DNA of 64,000 bases from NCBI RefSeq assembly GCF_001865675.1, contig NZ_CP011319.1:6138001-6202000 (forward strand). The letters run 5' to 3'. Positions 52,990 to 61,014 of this stretch are shown piece after piece. Source of the stretch: Janthinobacterium sp. 1_2014MBL_MicDiv (GTDB lineage: Bacteria > Pseudomonadota > Gammaproteobacteria > Burkholderiales > Burkholderiaceae_D). Position 1 is the first letter of the stretch; each line of letters starts with the position of its first letter. The position numbers and the translations under genes are program-made. The notes beneath the pieces are model-generated. The model ran no database searches. It was not told where the DNA came from and worked only from the letters and a program-made list of their open reading frames with translations.

Positions 52990-54837
52990 ATGCGTCCGAC
53001 CCTGTCCTTCCCCCTCCTGAAAATCGTGTGCGCCGTACTGCTGTCGTCGGCGTGCGCGCTGGCCCTGGCCGACGACCCGCCCGCCCGCGTGGGGCGCCTG
53101 TCCACCGTCGAAGGGCAGGTGCTGGTGCGCGCCGGCGATGGCGAAGCGCAGGACGCCCTGCTGAACTGGCCCGTCACGACGGATAACCGTTTAAGTACCA
53201 TGCGCGGCGCCCTGGCCGAGTTTCGCGTCGGCGCGGCCGCCGTGCGCCTCGATGGCGATTCCGAGCTGGAAGTGAGCGAACTCGATGACGACAGTTTCAA
53301 GCTGCACCTCAGTTATGGCAGCGTTAGCGTGCGCGTGCGCAACCCGGACGCGCTGCGCGGCCTCGAACTGACGACGCAGCAGGCGCGCGTGACCCTGGCC
53401 CAGCCGGGCTGGGTGCGCATCGATGCCGGGCGCCAGCCGGGCACCAGCGTCGTCAGCGTGCTCGAAGGCGTGGCCGACGTGGATGGCGCGACGGGCAGCG
53501 TGACCTTGCGCGCCGGCAAGCGCGCCGAACTGACGGACGAGGAGCTGCGCACGGGCGCCCTGCAGCGCGTGGCCTTCGACCACTGGCCCGAAGCCTTGCC
53601 CGCCGCCGCGCCGGCCCTGCGCTATGTCACCGAGGACACGACCGGCTATGAAGAGCTGGACCGTTACGGTGCCTGGCAGGACGATGCCGAGTATGGCCCG
53701 CTGTGGCTGCCCACCACGGTAGCTGCCGGCTGGGCGCCGTACAGCGACGGGCGCTGGACGTGGATCGCGCCGTGGGGCTGGACCTGGGTCGACAACGCGC
53801 CGTGGGGCTATGCGCCCTCGCATTACGGCCGCTGGGTACTGCTGGGCCACCGCTGGGGCTGGGCGCCGGGGCGCGACCGCGCGCGCGTGCCCTGGGCGCC
53901 GGCCCTGGTGGGCTGGGTCGGCGGCGCGCATGGGCCACAGCATGGTTCGCAGCATGGATCGCGCCCCGGCGTGGGCTGGTTCCCCCTGTCGCCGCACGAC
54001 CGTTACGTGCCCGGCTACCGCGCCAGCGCCGACTATGAACGCCGCATCAACCGCGTCGCCGATGGCCGCCGCCCCGTGGCGGGCGAACGCGAACGCCGTC
54101 CAGGCATGACGATGCTGCCCGGCGAGCGTTTCGGCACGCAGCGCACGGTCGACGTGCCGCGCCGCAACCGCACCACCATGCCGCCGCCCGTCATGCAAAG
54201 TTTGCCCTTGAGCACGGCGCCTCCGCCGGCCGGCAACTGGCAGCGCCCGACCGAACGGCCGCGCATGGACAACCGCACGGACAACATTCCCCGGCGCGAC
54301 TGGGTCAACCGCCCGGGCCGCCTGCAGACGGACGACGGCCAGACGCGCGTCGCGCCCCGTCCGCTGATGCCGCAGCGCCCGCCCGTGCCGGCCGCGCCGC
54401 CCATTCCGCCGCAGCCATCCGCGCCGCCCGTGCCGGCACAACCCGTGATGCCAGCCATGCCGGCCTTGCCGCCCGTGCAAGACCAGGTGGGCCGCCAGCC
54501 CGGCTGGCGTGGCGAGGCGTATCCGCGCCATGAGCGGGCGCCGCGTCCTGTGATGGAACGCCCGGCCGATGCGCCGCGCCAGGACGGTGGCCGCTGGGAG
54601 CGCGGCAACCGCCGCGAGGTGTTGCAAACGGCGCCGCCGCCTTCACCGCCGCCGGTAGCCGCGGCACGCCCGGCACCGCCAGCGATGCCGGCGCCGGCAC
54701 CGCGTCCCGCGCCGGAAGCGCGCGGCGGCGAGCGCGGTGCCGAGCGCGCCAGTGCCGCGCGTGAACGGGCGCATGAGCGGGGCAGCGAGCGCGGCGGTCC
54801 CGGCCGCAGCGGCCGCGTGCAGGAACAGGAGCGTTGA
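52990..54837 (+). CDS. Secreted FecR-domain/DUF6600 protein with Pro-Arg-rich tail
   Basis: 615 aa. Signal peptide to about 27 (CALALA-DDP). FecR-like beta domain at about 35-190 (VGRLSTVEGQVLVR; VSVLEGVADVDGATGSVTLRAGK). Tryptophan/tyrosine-rich repeats at 210-320 (GWAPYSDGRWTWIAPWGWTW) match DUF6600. From about 350 the chain is proline-, arginine- and glutamine-rich, low complexity and probably disordered. It is likely periplasmic or surface located. It lacks a transmembrane segment and any neighbouring ECF sigma factor, so it is not a classical FecR. Confidence 0.85.
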   Translation: MRPTLSFPLLKIVCAVLLSSACALALADDPPARVGRLSTVEGQVLVRAGDGEAQDALLNWPVTTDNRLSTMRGALAEFRVGAAAVRLDGDSELEVSELDDDSFKLHLSYGSVSVRVRNPDALRGLELTTQQARVTLAQPGWVRIDAGRQPGTSVVSVLEGVADVDGATGSVTLRAGKRAELTDEELRTGALQRVAFDHWPEALPAAAPALRYVTEDTTGYEELDRYGAWQDDAEYGPLWLPTTVAAGWAPYSDGRWTWIAPWGWTWVDNAPWGYAPSHYGRWVLLGHRWGWAPGRDRARVPWAPALVGWVGGAHGPQHGSQHGSRPGVGWFPLSPHDRYVPGYRASADYERRINRVADGRRPVAGERERRPGMTMLPGERFGTQRTVDVPRRNRTTMPPPVMQSLPLSTAPPPAGNWQRPTERPRMDNRTDNIPRRDWVNRPGRLQTDDGQTRVAPRPLMPQRPPVPAAPPIPPQPSAPPVPAQPVMPAMPALPPVQDQVGRQPGWRGEAYPRHERAPRPVMERPADAPRQDGGRWERGNRREVLQTAPPPSPPPVAAARPAPPAMPAPAPRPAPEARGGERGAERASAARERAHERGSERGGPGRSGRVQEQER

Positions 54838-54924
54838 ACGAGGCATTGGCGCCGGGCCGATTCCCGTCTGGTCGCGCCGTATGGACGTTCAGGCCGTCAA
54901 ACCGGCAGTTCGTCACATGCCGGA

Positions 54925-54979
54925 GGCAATGCCGCGGTGTTTTCTCTACAGTAGGGGCATTGCAGAACAGCGCAATGCC
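54925..54979 (+). ncRNA. Candidate structured RNA with mutually exclusive hairpins
   Basis: GCAATGCC occurs at 54926-54933 and again at 54972-54979. Between them, GGCATTGC at 54956-54963 can pair perfectly with either copy (loops of 22 or 8 bases). A terminator follows 57 bases later. This could be a switching 3' UTR element, a small RNA, or only an RNA-stabilising hairpin; no promoter was identified. Confidence 0.3.
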
Positions 54980-55035
54980 GCACGTAGTGACAGCACCGAT
55001 TTTTTCCCGCTATTTTGTCCAAACGAAATAGTTTT

Positions 55036-55065
55036 AAGCCAGCTTGCATAGCTGGCTTTTTTTTT
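55036..55065 (+). terminator. Rho-independent terminator
   Basis: AAGCCAGC/GCTGGCTT stem with a TTGCATA loop, then a run of nine T counting the end of the stem. It would end the FecR-like transcript or a short RNA starting in the gap. Confidence 0.9.
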
Positions 55066-55201
55066 CGCCATGCGGGCGCCATCGCCGGCGCCATGGCAAC
55101 GGGCGCATGCGTCCCCAAAGTTGGCTACAATACGCTTTTATGCAGCCGCCGCGCGATGTATGCTGCGCCGCCTGTCCTTACCGGCACTGATTGGATTTCC
55201 C

Positions 55202-55498
55202 ATGCAAACCACCCCTCCTACCGAAGTCACGATTCCTCCCAGCGAATCGCTGATCGAATACCCGAGCGATTTTCCCATCAAGATCATGGGCCCGACGCAT
55301 GTCGACTTCGCGCCGACCATGCTGGAACTGGTGATCAGCCACGATCCGACCTTCCACGCGGGCCGCATGGAAGAGCGCCCATCGGGCAAGGGCAATTACA
55401 CGGGCCTGACCGTGACCGTGCGCGCCATCAGCCGCGAACAGCTCGACGCCCTGTACACGGCGCTGTCGGGTCACCCGATGGTGAAGATCGTCATGTAA
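55202..55498 (+). CDS. ybeD: DUF493/YbeD family protein
   Basis: 98 aa from ATG 55202. DFPIKIMGPTHVDFAPTMLELV and the ending YTALSGHPMVKIVM are the YbeD pattern (an ACT-like fold). In E. coli the gene sits just upstream of lipB and its function is not settled. Here 2.9 kb with two other genes separates it from lipB. Its end overlaps the convergent MFS gene by eight bases. Confidence 0.9.
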   Translation: MQTTPPTEVTIPPSESLIEYPSDFPIKIMGPTHVDFAPTMLELVISHDPTFHAGRMEERPSGKGNYTGLTVTVRAISREQLDALYTALSGHPMVKIVM

Positions 55499-56696
55499 GC
55501 GTTGCCGCCGTCACGCTGGCCCGGCTCTTCGTGAGCAGCCAGACGGCGGCAAAGGCGCAGCTGGCGGCCGCCGTCACCCACAGCAGGGGCTTTTCGCTGC
55601 CGTCGGTGATGGCGGCCAGCAGCGCGCCGCAGGCGGCCGTGATCGCCATCTGCACGAAGAAGAACAGGCCCGAGGCGCTGCCCGCCTGGGCGCCATACGG
55701 CTGCAGCACGGCCAGCTGGCAGGCCGGGATGGCCATGCCCACCGACACCATCACCAGCAGCATCGGCGCCACCAGCGACGCCACGTGCTGCGGCGCCAGG
55801 CTGCCTGCCAGCAACAAGCTGGCCGCCCCCGCCACATTGATCAGCACGGCCACGCCCAGCATGTGCTCGGCGCCCAGGCGCGGTCCCAGCGCGCGGAACA
55901 GGCTCGACCCCGCGATATAGCCGCTCACCGTCAGCGCGAACACCAGCGCATACGCGCCGGGCGACAGCTGCATGCCCCTTTGCAAGAGCACGGACGATTC
56001 CGCGATGAACGGGAAGTACGTGCAATACACGCAGCCGATGGCCAGCGCATAGCGCAGGAAATAGGCATCGCCCAGCAGGCGCCGGTACAGCGCCAGGGTA
56101 TTTGCCTGCGGTGCGGTGTCGACGGGCCTGGTTTCCGGCAAGTAGGCGGCGATCAGTCCCAGCGACAGCGCCCCGAGCAGGCACAGCACGCCAAACACGG
56201 CGCGCCAGCCGAATGCCGCGTCGAGCATGCTGCCGGCCAGCGGCGCCAGGATCGGCGACAGTCCCATCACCATCGAGATGCGTCCCAGCATGCGCGCCTG
56301 CGTGGCGGGGTCGAAGCGGTCGCGCACCATGACGCGGCCGATGATGGTGCCGCTGCAGCCGCCGAACGCCTGCAGCACGCGCGCGGCGATCAGCACGTGC
56401 ACATCGGAAGTCACCGTGCAAACGATGCTGGCGAGCACATAAATGCCCGTGCCGGCCAGCAGCACGGGGCGGCGTCCGTAGCGGTCGGCCAGCGGTCCGC
56501 AGGCGAGCATCGAGGCGGCCGAGCCGGCCATGAACAGGCTCAGCGTCAGTTGCAACTGCGCATCGCTGGCGTGCAGCGCATCGGCCATGGCCGGCAACGA
56601 CGGCAGGTAAATGTCGATGCTGATGCGCGACAGGCAGACCAGCAGCAGCACGATGCTGCCCCAGGCCCACAGCGGCAGGGATGTGTTTTTACTCAT
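55491..56696 (-). CDS. Bcr/CflA-type MFS drug exporter
   Basis: 401 aa, 12 helices. The N-terminal SRISIDIYLPSLPAMADAL, the GPLADRYGRRPVLLAG loop and the ARVLQAFGGCSGTIIGRVMVRD helix are characteristic of Bcr/CflA exporters. ATG 56696. Divergent from the MocR-type regulator, its likely controller. Confidence 0.92.
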   Translation of the reverse strand: MSKNTSLPLWAWGSIVLLLVCLSRISIDIYLPSLPAMADALHASDAQLQLTLSLFMAGSAASMLACGPLADRYGRRPVLLAGTGIYVLASIVCTVTSDVHVLIAARVLQAFGGCSGTIIGRVMVRDRFDPATQARMLGRISMVMGLSPILAPLAGSMLDAAFGWRAVFGVLCLLGALSLGLIAAYLPETRPVDTAPQANTLALYRRLLGDAYFLRYALAIGCVYCTYFPFIAESSVLLQRGMQLSPGAYALVFALTVSGYIAGSSLFRALGPRLGAEHMLGVAVLINVAGAASLLLAGSLAPQHVASLVAPMLLVMVSVGMAIPACQLAVLQPYGAQAGSASGLFFFVQMAITAACGALLAAITDGSEKPLLWVTAAASCAFAAVWLLTKSRASVTAATLT

Positions 56697-56800
56697 GTTT
56701 TCCAAACGCAAGATGGCATGGCGCGCCACGCTGGCGCACCGGAACGGTGAGAGTAGAATGGTTGTGGTGTAATGCGAAGTGCCAGTCATCACTTATTTCA

Positions 56801-56815
56801 TTGGACCACTTGGAC
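56801..56815 (+). promoter_or_regulatory. TTGGAC direct repeat, candidate MocR operator
   Basis: Two TTGGAC copies (56801 and 56810), 9 bp apart and 11 bp before the MocR-type start, in the 129-bp gap between divergent genes. MocR proteins commonly bind direct repeats near their own promoters. Candidate only. Confidence 0.4.
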
Positions 56816-56825
56816 GACCATCATC

Positions 56826-58295
56826 ATGCCGCGAGGAAAATCACCGCACGCCCTGGACTTGCCCCGCCCTACCAGCTGGCTCGACAAGGCTGGCGTCAAC
56901 AAGCAGGATGGCGCGTATGAAGCGCTGCGCGCGGCCATCCTGACGAAGATGCTGCCGGCGGGCAGCCGCCTGCCTTCCAGCCGCACCCTGGCGGAACGGT
57001 GGGAGTTGTCGCGCGGCACCATCGAAACCGTGTTCGACCGCCTGCACGCGGAAGCGTACGTGACGCGCGTACCCGGTTCCGGCACGCGCGTGTGCGCCGT
57101 CGTGCCGGAACGCTTCCTGATGGCCGGCCTGGATGACGCCCTCCCCGCCACGCTGGCCGCGGCGCCGGCGCCCGCCTCGGACACGGGCGTGCGCGACGGC
57201 TTGCCCTTCGTGGCCCGGCGCGCCGACGCCAGCCTGTTTGCCATGGCCGCCTGGTCGAAGTGCGCGGCGCGGGCGCTGGCCGCCGCCACGCCGGAGCAGC
57301 TGTGCAGCGCCGATCCGGCCGGCCTGCCCCGGCTGCGCCAGCAGATCGCCGATTTCCTCGGCAAGTACCGCGGCATCCGCTGCGACCCGCAAGACATCGT
57401 CGTCACCACCGGCATCCGCCACGCGATCGACTTGCTGGCGCGCAGCATCGTGCGCGATGGCGACAAGGTGTGCCTGGAAGAACCGGGCTACCCGGCCGCG
57501 CGCGCCCTGTTCGCCCTCAGCGGCGCCGTGCCGGTGGACATTGCCGTCGACGCCGAGGGCATCGATTGCGCCGCCCTGCGCGCCCACACCGACGCCTGCC
57601 TCGCGTATGTGACGCCGGCGCACCAGTCGCCGCTGGGCGTGACCATGTCCGTCACGCGCCGCCTGGCCCTGCTGGAATGGGCGAACGACAGCGGCGCCTG
57701 GGTGGTGGAGGACGATTACGACAGCGAATTCAATTACCACAGCGCGCCGCTGGCGGCCCTGAAGGCGCTGGACCAGTACCAGCGCGTGATTTATTGTGGC
57801 AGTTTCAATAAGACCCTGTTTGCCGGCCTGCGCGTGGGCTTCATGGTGCTGCCGCCCGGCTTGCGCGCGCAGCTGCTGCGCACCTTGCAGTTGACGGGCC
57901 GGTCCGTCGGCGTGACGGAACAGCTGGCGCTGGCCGCCTGGATGGAGGAAGGCGCCTTCGTGCGCCATTTGCGCCAGGCCAGGCTGGCCTACAAGGAGCG
58001 GCGCGACCTGCTGCTGGCCGTCCTCGAGCAGACCGCGCCCGGACGCTACGCCATTTCCGGTCAGCAAGCGGGCTTCCATTGCGTGCTGTGGTTGCCAGCC
58101 GGCAGCGACGAGCGCGCATTTTGCGCGCGCGCCGCGCAGGAGGGGCTGGCGCTGCAGCCGCTCGGCGACTTTTGCCACAGCGCCAGGCTGGCGCCGGCCG
58201 TGCTGCTCGGCTATACGGCCCTCAGCGCCGCGCAGATACGCCATGCTGCCCAAAAGTTAGGCAGGCTGCTGCTGCCGGCCGCCGCGCCGGAATGA
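56826..58295 (+). CDS. MocR-type (GntR-aminotransferase) transcriptional regulator
   Basis: 489 aa. N-terminal GntR winged HTH (about 25-95: YEALRAAILTKMLPAGSRLPSSRTLAERWELSRGTIETVF). The C-terminal fold type I aminotransferase domain has VVEDDYDSEFNYH and the PLP lysine in GSFNKTLFAGLRVGF. Such proteins sense PLP plus an amino compound. The first ATG with a family-like start is 56826. Likely regulator of the divergent MFS gene. Confidence 0.93.
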   Translation: MPRGKSPHALDLPRPTSWLDKAGVNKQDGAYEALRAAILTKMLPAGSRLPSSRTLAERWELSRGTIETVFDRLHAEAYVTRVPGSGTRVCAVVPERFLMAGLDDALPATLAAAPAPASDTGVRDGLPFVARRADASLFAMAAWSKCAARALAAATPEQLCSADPAGLPRLRQQIADFLGKYRGIRCDPQDIVVTTGIRHAIDLLARSIVRDGDKVCLEEPGYPAARALFALSGAVPVDIAVDAEGIDCAALRAHTDACLAYVTPAHQSPLGVTMSVTRRLALLEWANDSGAWVVEDDYDSEFNYHSAPLAALKALDQYQRVIYCGSFNKTLFAGLRVGFMVLPPGLRAQLLRTLQLTGRSVGVTEQLALAAWMEEGAFVRHLRQARLAYKERRDLLLAVLEQTAPGRYAISGQQAGFHCVLWLPAGSDERAFCARAAQEGLALQPLGDFCHSARLAPAVLLGYTALSAAQIRHAAQKLGRLLLPAAAPE

Positions 58296-58310
58296 AACGG
58301 CGGCCTGGCT

Positions 58311-58316
58311 TATAAT
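58311..58316 (+). promoter_or_regulatory. -10 element of lipBA
   Basis: A perfect TATAAT hexamer 55 bp before lipB, just after the MocR stop. No good -35 is visible. Confidence 0.45.
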
Positions 58317-58370
58317 CACGGCTTCGCCGCAGCGTCCGCAGGGCGCCGGCAGCTGACCACAGAATCTGTC

Positions 58371-59087
58371 ATGACCACCACCCGAACCGAAGCGGCGCTG
58401 ATCCGCGAGCTGGGCCGCGTCGATTACGAGCCGACCTTTGCCGCCATGCGCGCCTTTACCGACGCGCGCACGACGGACACGCGCGACGAACTGTGGATCG
58501 TCGAGCATCCGCCCGTGTTCACGCTGGGCCTGGCGGCCGACCGCGGCCATTTGCTGGCCGGCGCAGCGATTGAAGAAAATTCGATCCCCGTGGTGCAGAC
58601 GGACCGCGGCGGCGAAGTCACATTCCACGGCCCCGGCCAGGTGGTGATTTACCTGCTGATGGACTTGCGCCGCAACAAGCCGGGCGGCAAGCTGTATGCG
58701 CGCCAGTTCGTGCATAAAATCGAGCAAGCCATCATCAACGTGCTGGCGGCGTATAATCTCGCTGGCGAGCGCATCGATGGCGCGCCTGGCATTTATATTG
58801 CCGGCGGGCCAGACAAGGGTGCGAAGATCGCCGCGCTGGGATTGAAAGTGCGCGGCAATGGCTGCACCTACCATGGCGTGTCGCTCAACGTGGCGATGGA
58901 CCTGGCGCCGTTTTCCTGGATTAACCCCTGCGGCTATTCCGGCCTGAAGACGGTGGACATGCGCAGCATGGGTGTGGTGGCGCCGCTGGCCGACGTGCAG
59001 CGGGCCCTGGCCCGGGAATTGACCGTATTACTCGATGTAACCGAGGTAAACAGCGCCGCAGGCGCGCCTCAGGCAGCGGATGCCTGA
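58371..59087 (+). CDS. lipB: Octanoyl-ACP:protein N-octanoyltransferase
   Basis: 238 aa. RGGEVTFHGPGQVVIYLLMDL and the catalytic segment KIAALGLKVRGNGCTYHGVSLNVAMDL, with the active-site Lys and Cys in LipB positions. It transfers octanoate from ACP to the lipoyl domains of the 2-oxoacid dehydrogenases and GcvH, for sulfur insertion by LipA. Directly upstream of lipA. Confidence 0.96.
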   Translation: MTTTRTEAALIRELGRVDYEPTFAAMRAFTDARTTDTRDELWIVEHPPVFTLGLAADRGHLLAGAAIEENSIPVVQTDRGGEVTFHGPGQVVIYLLMDLRRNKPGGKLYARQFVHKIEQAIINVLAAYNLAGERIDGAPGIYIAGGPDKGAKIAALGLKVRGNGCTYHGVSLNVAMDLAPFSWINPCGYSGLKTVDMRSMGVVAPLADVQRALARELTVLLDVTEVNSAAGAPQAADA

Positions 59088-59124
59088 GCAAACAAACCAA
59101 CATCGCCCGCAAGGGCTTGCAGCC

Positions 59125-60141
59125 ATGACTTCTGAGACCATTTCCAGCACCGCCCCCGCCGCGACCGCCGCTCCCGCGTACAACCCGAGCGAAAAGCAAA
59201 AAGGCGCCAGCAAGACTTCGCGCATCCCGATCAAGATCATTCCGATCGAGCAAGTCGAGCGCCTGAAAAAGCCGGACTGGATCCGCGTCAAGGCCGCCTC
59301 GGCATCGACACGCTTCTATGAAATCAAGGACATCCTGCGCGAAAACAAGCTGGTGACCGTGTGCGAGGAAGCCAGCTGCCCGAACATCGGCGAATGCTTC
59401 GGCAAGGGCACGGCCACCTTCATGATCATGGGCGACAAGTGCACGCGCCGCTGCCCGTTCTGCGACGTCGGCCACGGCCGCCCGGACCCGCTGGACAAGG
59501 AAGAGCCGGCCAACCTGTCGAAAACCATCGCCAAGCTGCGTTTGAACTACGTCGTCATCACCTCCGTCGACCGCGATGACTTGCGCGACGGCGGCGCCGG
59601 CCATTTCGTCGAGTGCATCCAGCAAACGCGCGCCCTGTCGCCGAACACCCGCATCGAAGTGCTGGTGCCCGACTTCCGCGGCCGCCTGGAAAAAGCCCTG
59701 AACCTGTTCAAGGATGGCTTGCCGGACGTCATGAACCACAACCTGGAAACGGCGCCGCGCCTGTACAAGGAAGCGCGTCCCGGCTCCGACTACATGCATT
59801 CGCTGAAGCTGCTGAAGGATTTCAAGGCCATGTATCCGGACGTCAAGACCAAGTCCGGCATCATGGTGGGCCTGGGCGAGACGGACGAGGAAATCCTGCA
59901 AGTGATGCGCGACATGCGCGAGCACGACATCGACATGCTGACCATCGGCCAGTACCTGGCGCCATCGAACAGCCACCTGCCCGTGCGCCGCTACGTGCAC
60001 CCGGACGTCTTCAAGATGTTCGAGGAAGAAGCGTACAAGATGGGCTTCACCCACGCCGCCGTCGGCGCCATGGTGCGCAGCTCGTACCACGCGGATGAAC
60101 AGGCGCACAGCGCCGGCGTGGAATCGGCGCTGAATTTCTAA
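59125..60141 (+). CDS. lipA: Lipoyl synthase
   Basis: 338 aa from ATG 59125 (AAGGG upstream); an in-frame ATG at 59080 overlapping lipB is possible. Auxiliary cluster CEEASCPNIGEC and radical-SAM motif CTRRCPFC, then DRDDLRDGGAGHF and the C-terminal VRSSYHADEQ serine segment. It inserts two sulfurs into protein-bound octanoate. Confidence 0.96.
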   Translation: MTSETISSTAPAATAAPAYNPSEKQKGASKTSRIPIKIIPIEQVERLKKPDWIRVKAASASTRFYEIKDILRENKLVTVCEEASCPNIGECFGKGTATFMIMGDKCTRRCPFCDVGHGRPDPLDKEEPANLSKTIAKLRLNYVVITSVDRDDLRDGGAGHFVECIQQTRALSPNTRIEVLVPDFRGRLEKALNLFKDGLPDVMNHNLETAPRLYKEARPGSDYMHSLKLLKDFKAMYPDVKTKSGIMVGLGETDEEILQVMRDMREHDIDMLTIGQYLAPSNSHLPVRRYVHPDVFKMFEEEAYKMGFTHAAVGAMVRSSYHADEQAHSAGVESALNF

Positions 60142-60158
60142 GCACCTTGCGCTGCATC

Positions 60159-60191
60159 AAAGCCGCCTGCTGGTGCTGGCGGCTTTTTTTT
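60159..60191 (+). terminator. Rho-independent terminator after lipA
   Basis: AAGCCGCC/GGCGGCTT stem with a ten-base loop and a run of T, starting 18 bp after the lipA stop. Confidence 0.92.
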
Positions 60192-60283
60192 GCCTGTTCG
60201 AATCGTATGCGCCTCATCCGGCCCGGCGTTCTATACTGTCATGTTGAAAAAGCATGGTTGACGGATAAGCTATGAGGTGAGGC

Positions 60284-60946
60284 ATGGACGTACGCATCGA
60301 TGCATCGTGGAAGGCGCGGCTGGCAGCTGATTTCGCCGAACCTTACTGGGAACGCCTGGCCGCCTTCGTGAAGGCGGACTATGCGGCGGGGCAGTGTTTT
60401 CCCCCGGGTAAATACATCTTCCGCGCGTTCGACTTGACGCCATTTGAGCAAGTGAAAGTCGTGATCCTCGGCCAAGACCCGTACCACACGCCGGGCGCGG
60501 CCATGGGCCTGTGCTTTTCCATACCCGAAGGCACGCCGCCACAGCCCAGCCTGCAGAATATCTTCAAGGAGTTGCATGGCGACGTGGGCGTGGCGCGCAC
60601 GCGCACGGATTTGTCCGACTGGGCGCAGCAAGGCGTGTTCCTGCTCAATAGCGTGCTGACGGTGCGCGCCGGCGTGGCCGGCTCGCATGCGGGCAAGGGC
60701 TGGGAAAAGCTGACCGACAGCGCCATTCGCCACCTGTCCGCCGAGCGCAGTCATCTCGTCTTCATCCTGTGGGGCGGCTATGCGCAAGCCAAGCGCAGCC
60801 TGATCGATCCCGGCAAGCACCTGGTGCTGGCCGCGCCCCACCCGTCTCCCTTGTCGGCCAGTAAAGGTTTCTTCGGCAGCAAGCCGTTCAGCCAGGCCAA
60901 TGCGTATCTGCAGGCGCATGGCCAGGCGGCCATTGCCTGGGGATAA
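60284..60946 (+). CDS. ung: Uracil-DNA glycosylase, family 1
   Basis: 220 aa. Water-activating motif GQDPYH at 63-68 and the HPSPLS minor-groove loop near 187. KSFFGSKPFS-type loop present as KGFFGSKPFSQAN. GAGGTGAG ribosome site. It removes uracil from DNA. It is the second uracil-DNA protein in the window after the UdgX fusion at 24945, but shows no LexA box. Confidence 0.96.
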   Translation: MDVRIDASWKARLAADFAEPYWERLAAFVKADYAAGQCFPPGKYIFRAFDLTPFEQVKVVILGQDPYHTPGAAMGLCFSIPEGTPPQPSLQNIFKELHGDVGVARTRTDLSDWAQQGVFLLNSVLTVRAGVAGSHAGKGWEKLTDSAIRHLSAERSHLVFILWGGYAQAKRSLIDPGKHLVLAAPHPSPLSASKGFFGSKPFSQANAYLQAHGQAAIAWG

Positions 60947-60968
60947 TTTTTGGAACCGGACGGCAACC

Positions 60969-61000
60969 GACAGCGGCAGGCGTTGCTCCCTGCCGCTGTC
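60969..61000. terminator. Bidirectional hairpin between ung and TonB receptor
   Basis: GACAGCGGCAGG and CCTGCCGCTGTC form a perfect 12-bp stem with an 8-base loop, between two converging genes. No strong T run on either side, so its efficiency is uncertain. Confidence 0.55.
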
Positions 61001-61014
61001 TTCGCGCGTAACTC

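Larger units (their letters stand above)
54838..55201. other. 364-bp gap between the FecR-like gene and ybeD
   Basis: No convincing coding region. It holds the GCAATGCC/GGCATTGC/GCAATGCC pairing cluster (54925-54979), a clear terminator (55036-55065), and a TACAAT -10-like hexamer at 55126-55131 that may start ybeD transcription. Confidence 0.6.

Noticed and set aside
52990..54837. Classical FecR anti-sigma regulator
   Set aside because: It has a secretion signal, no inner-membrane anchor and no adjacent ECF sigma gene or TonB receptor.
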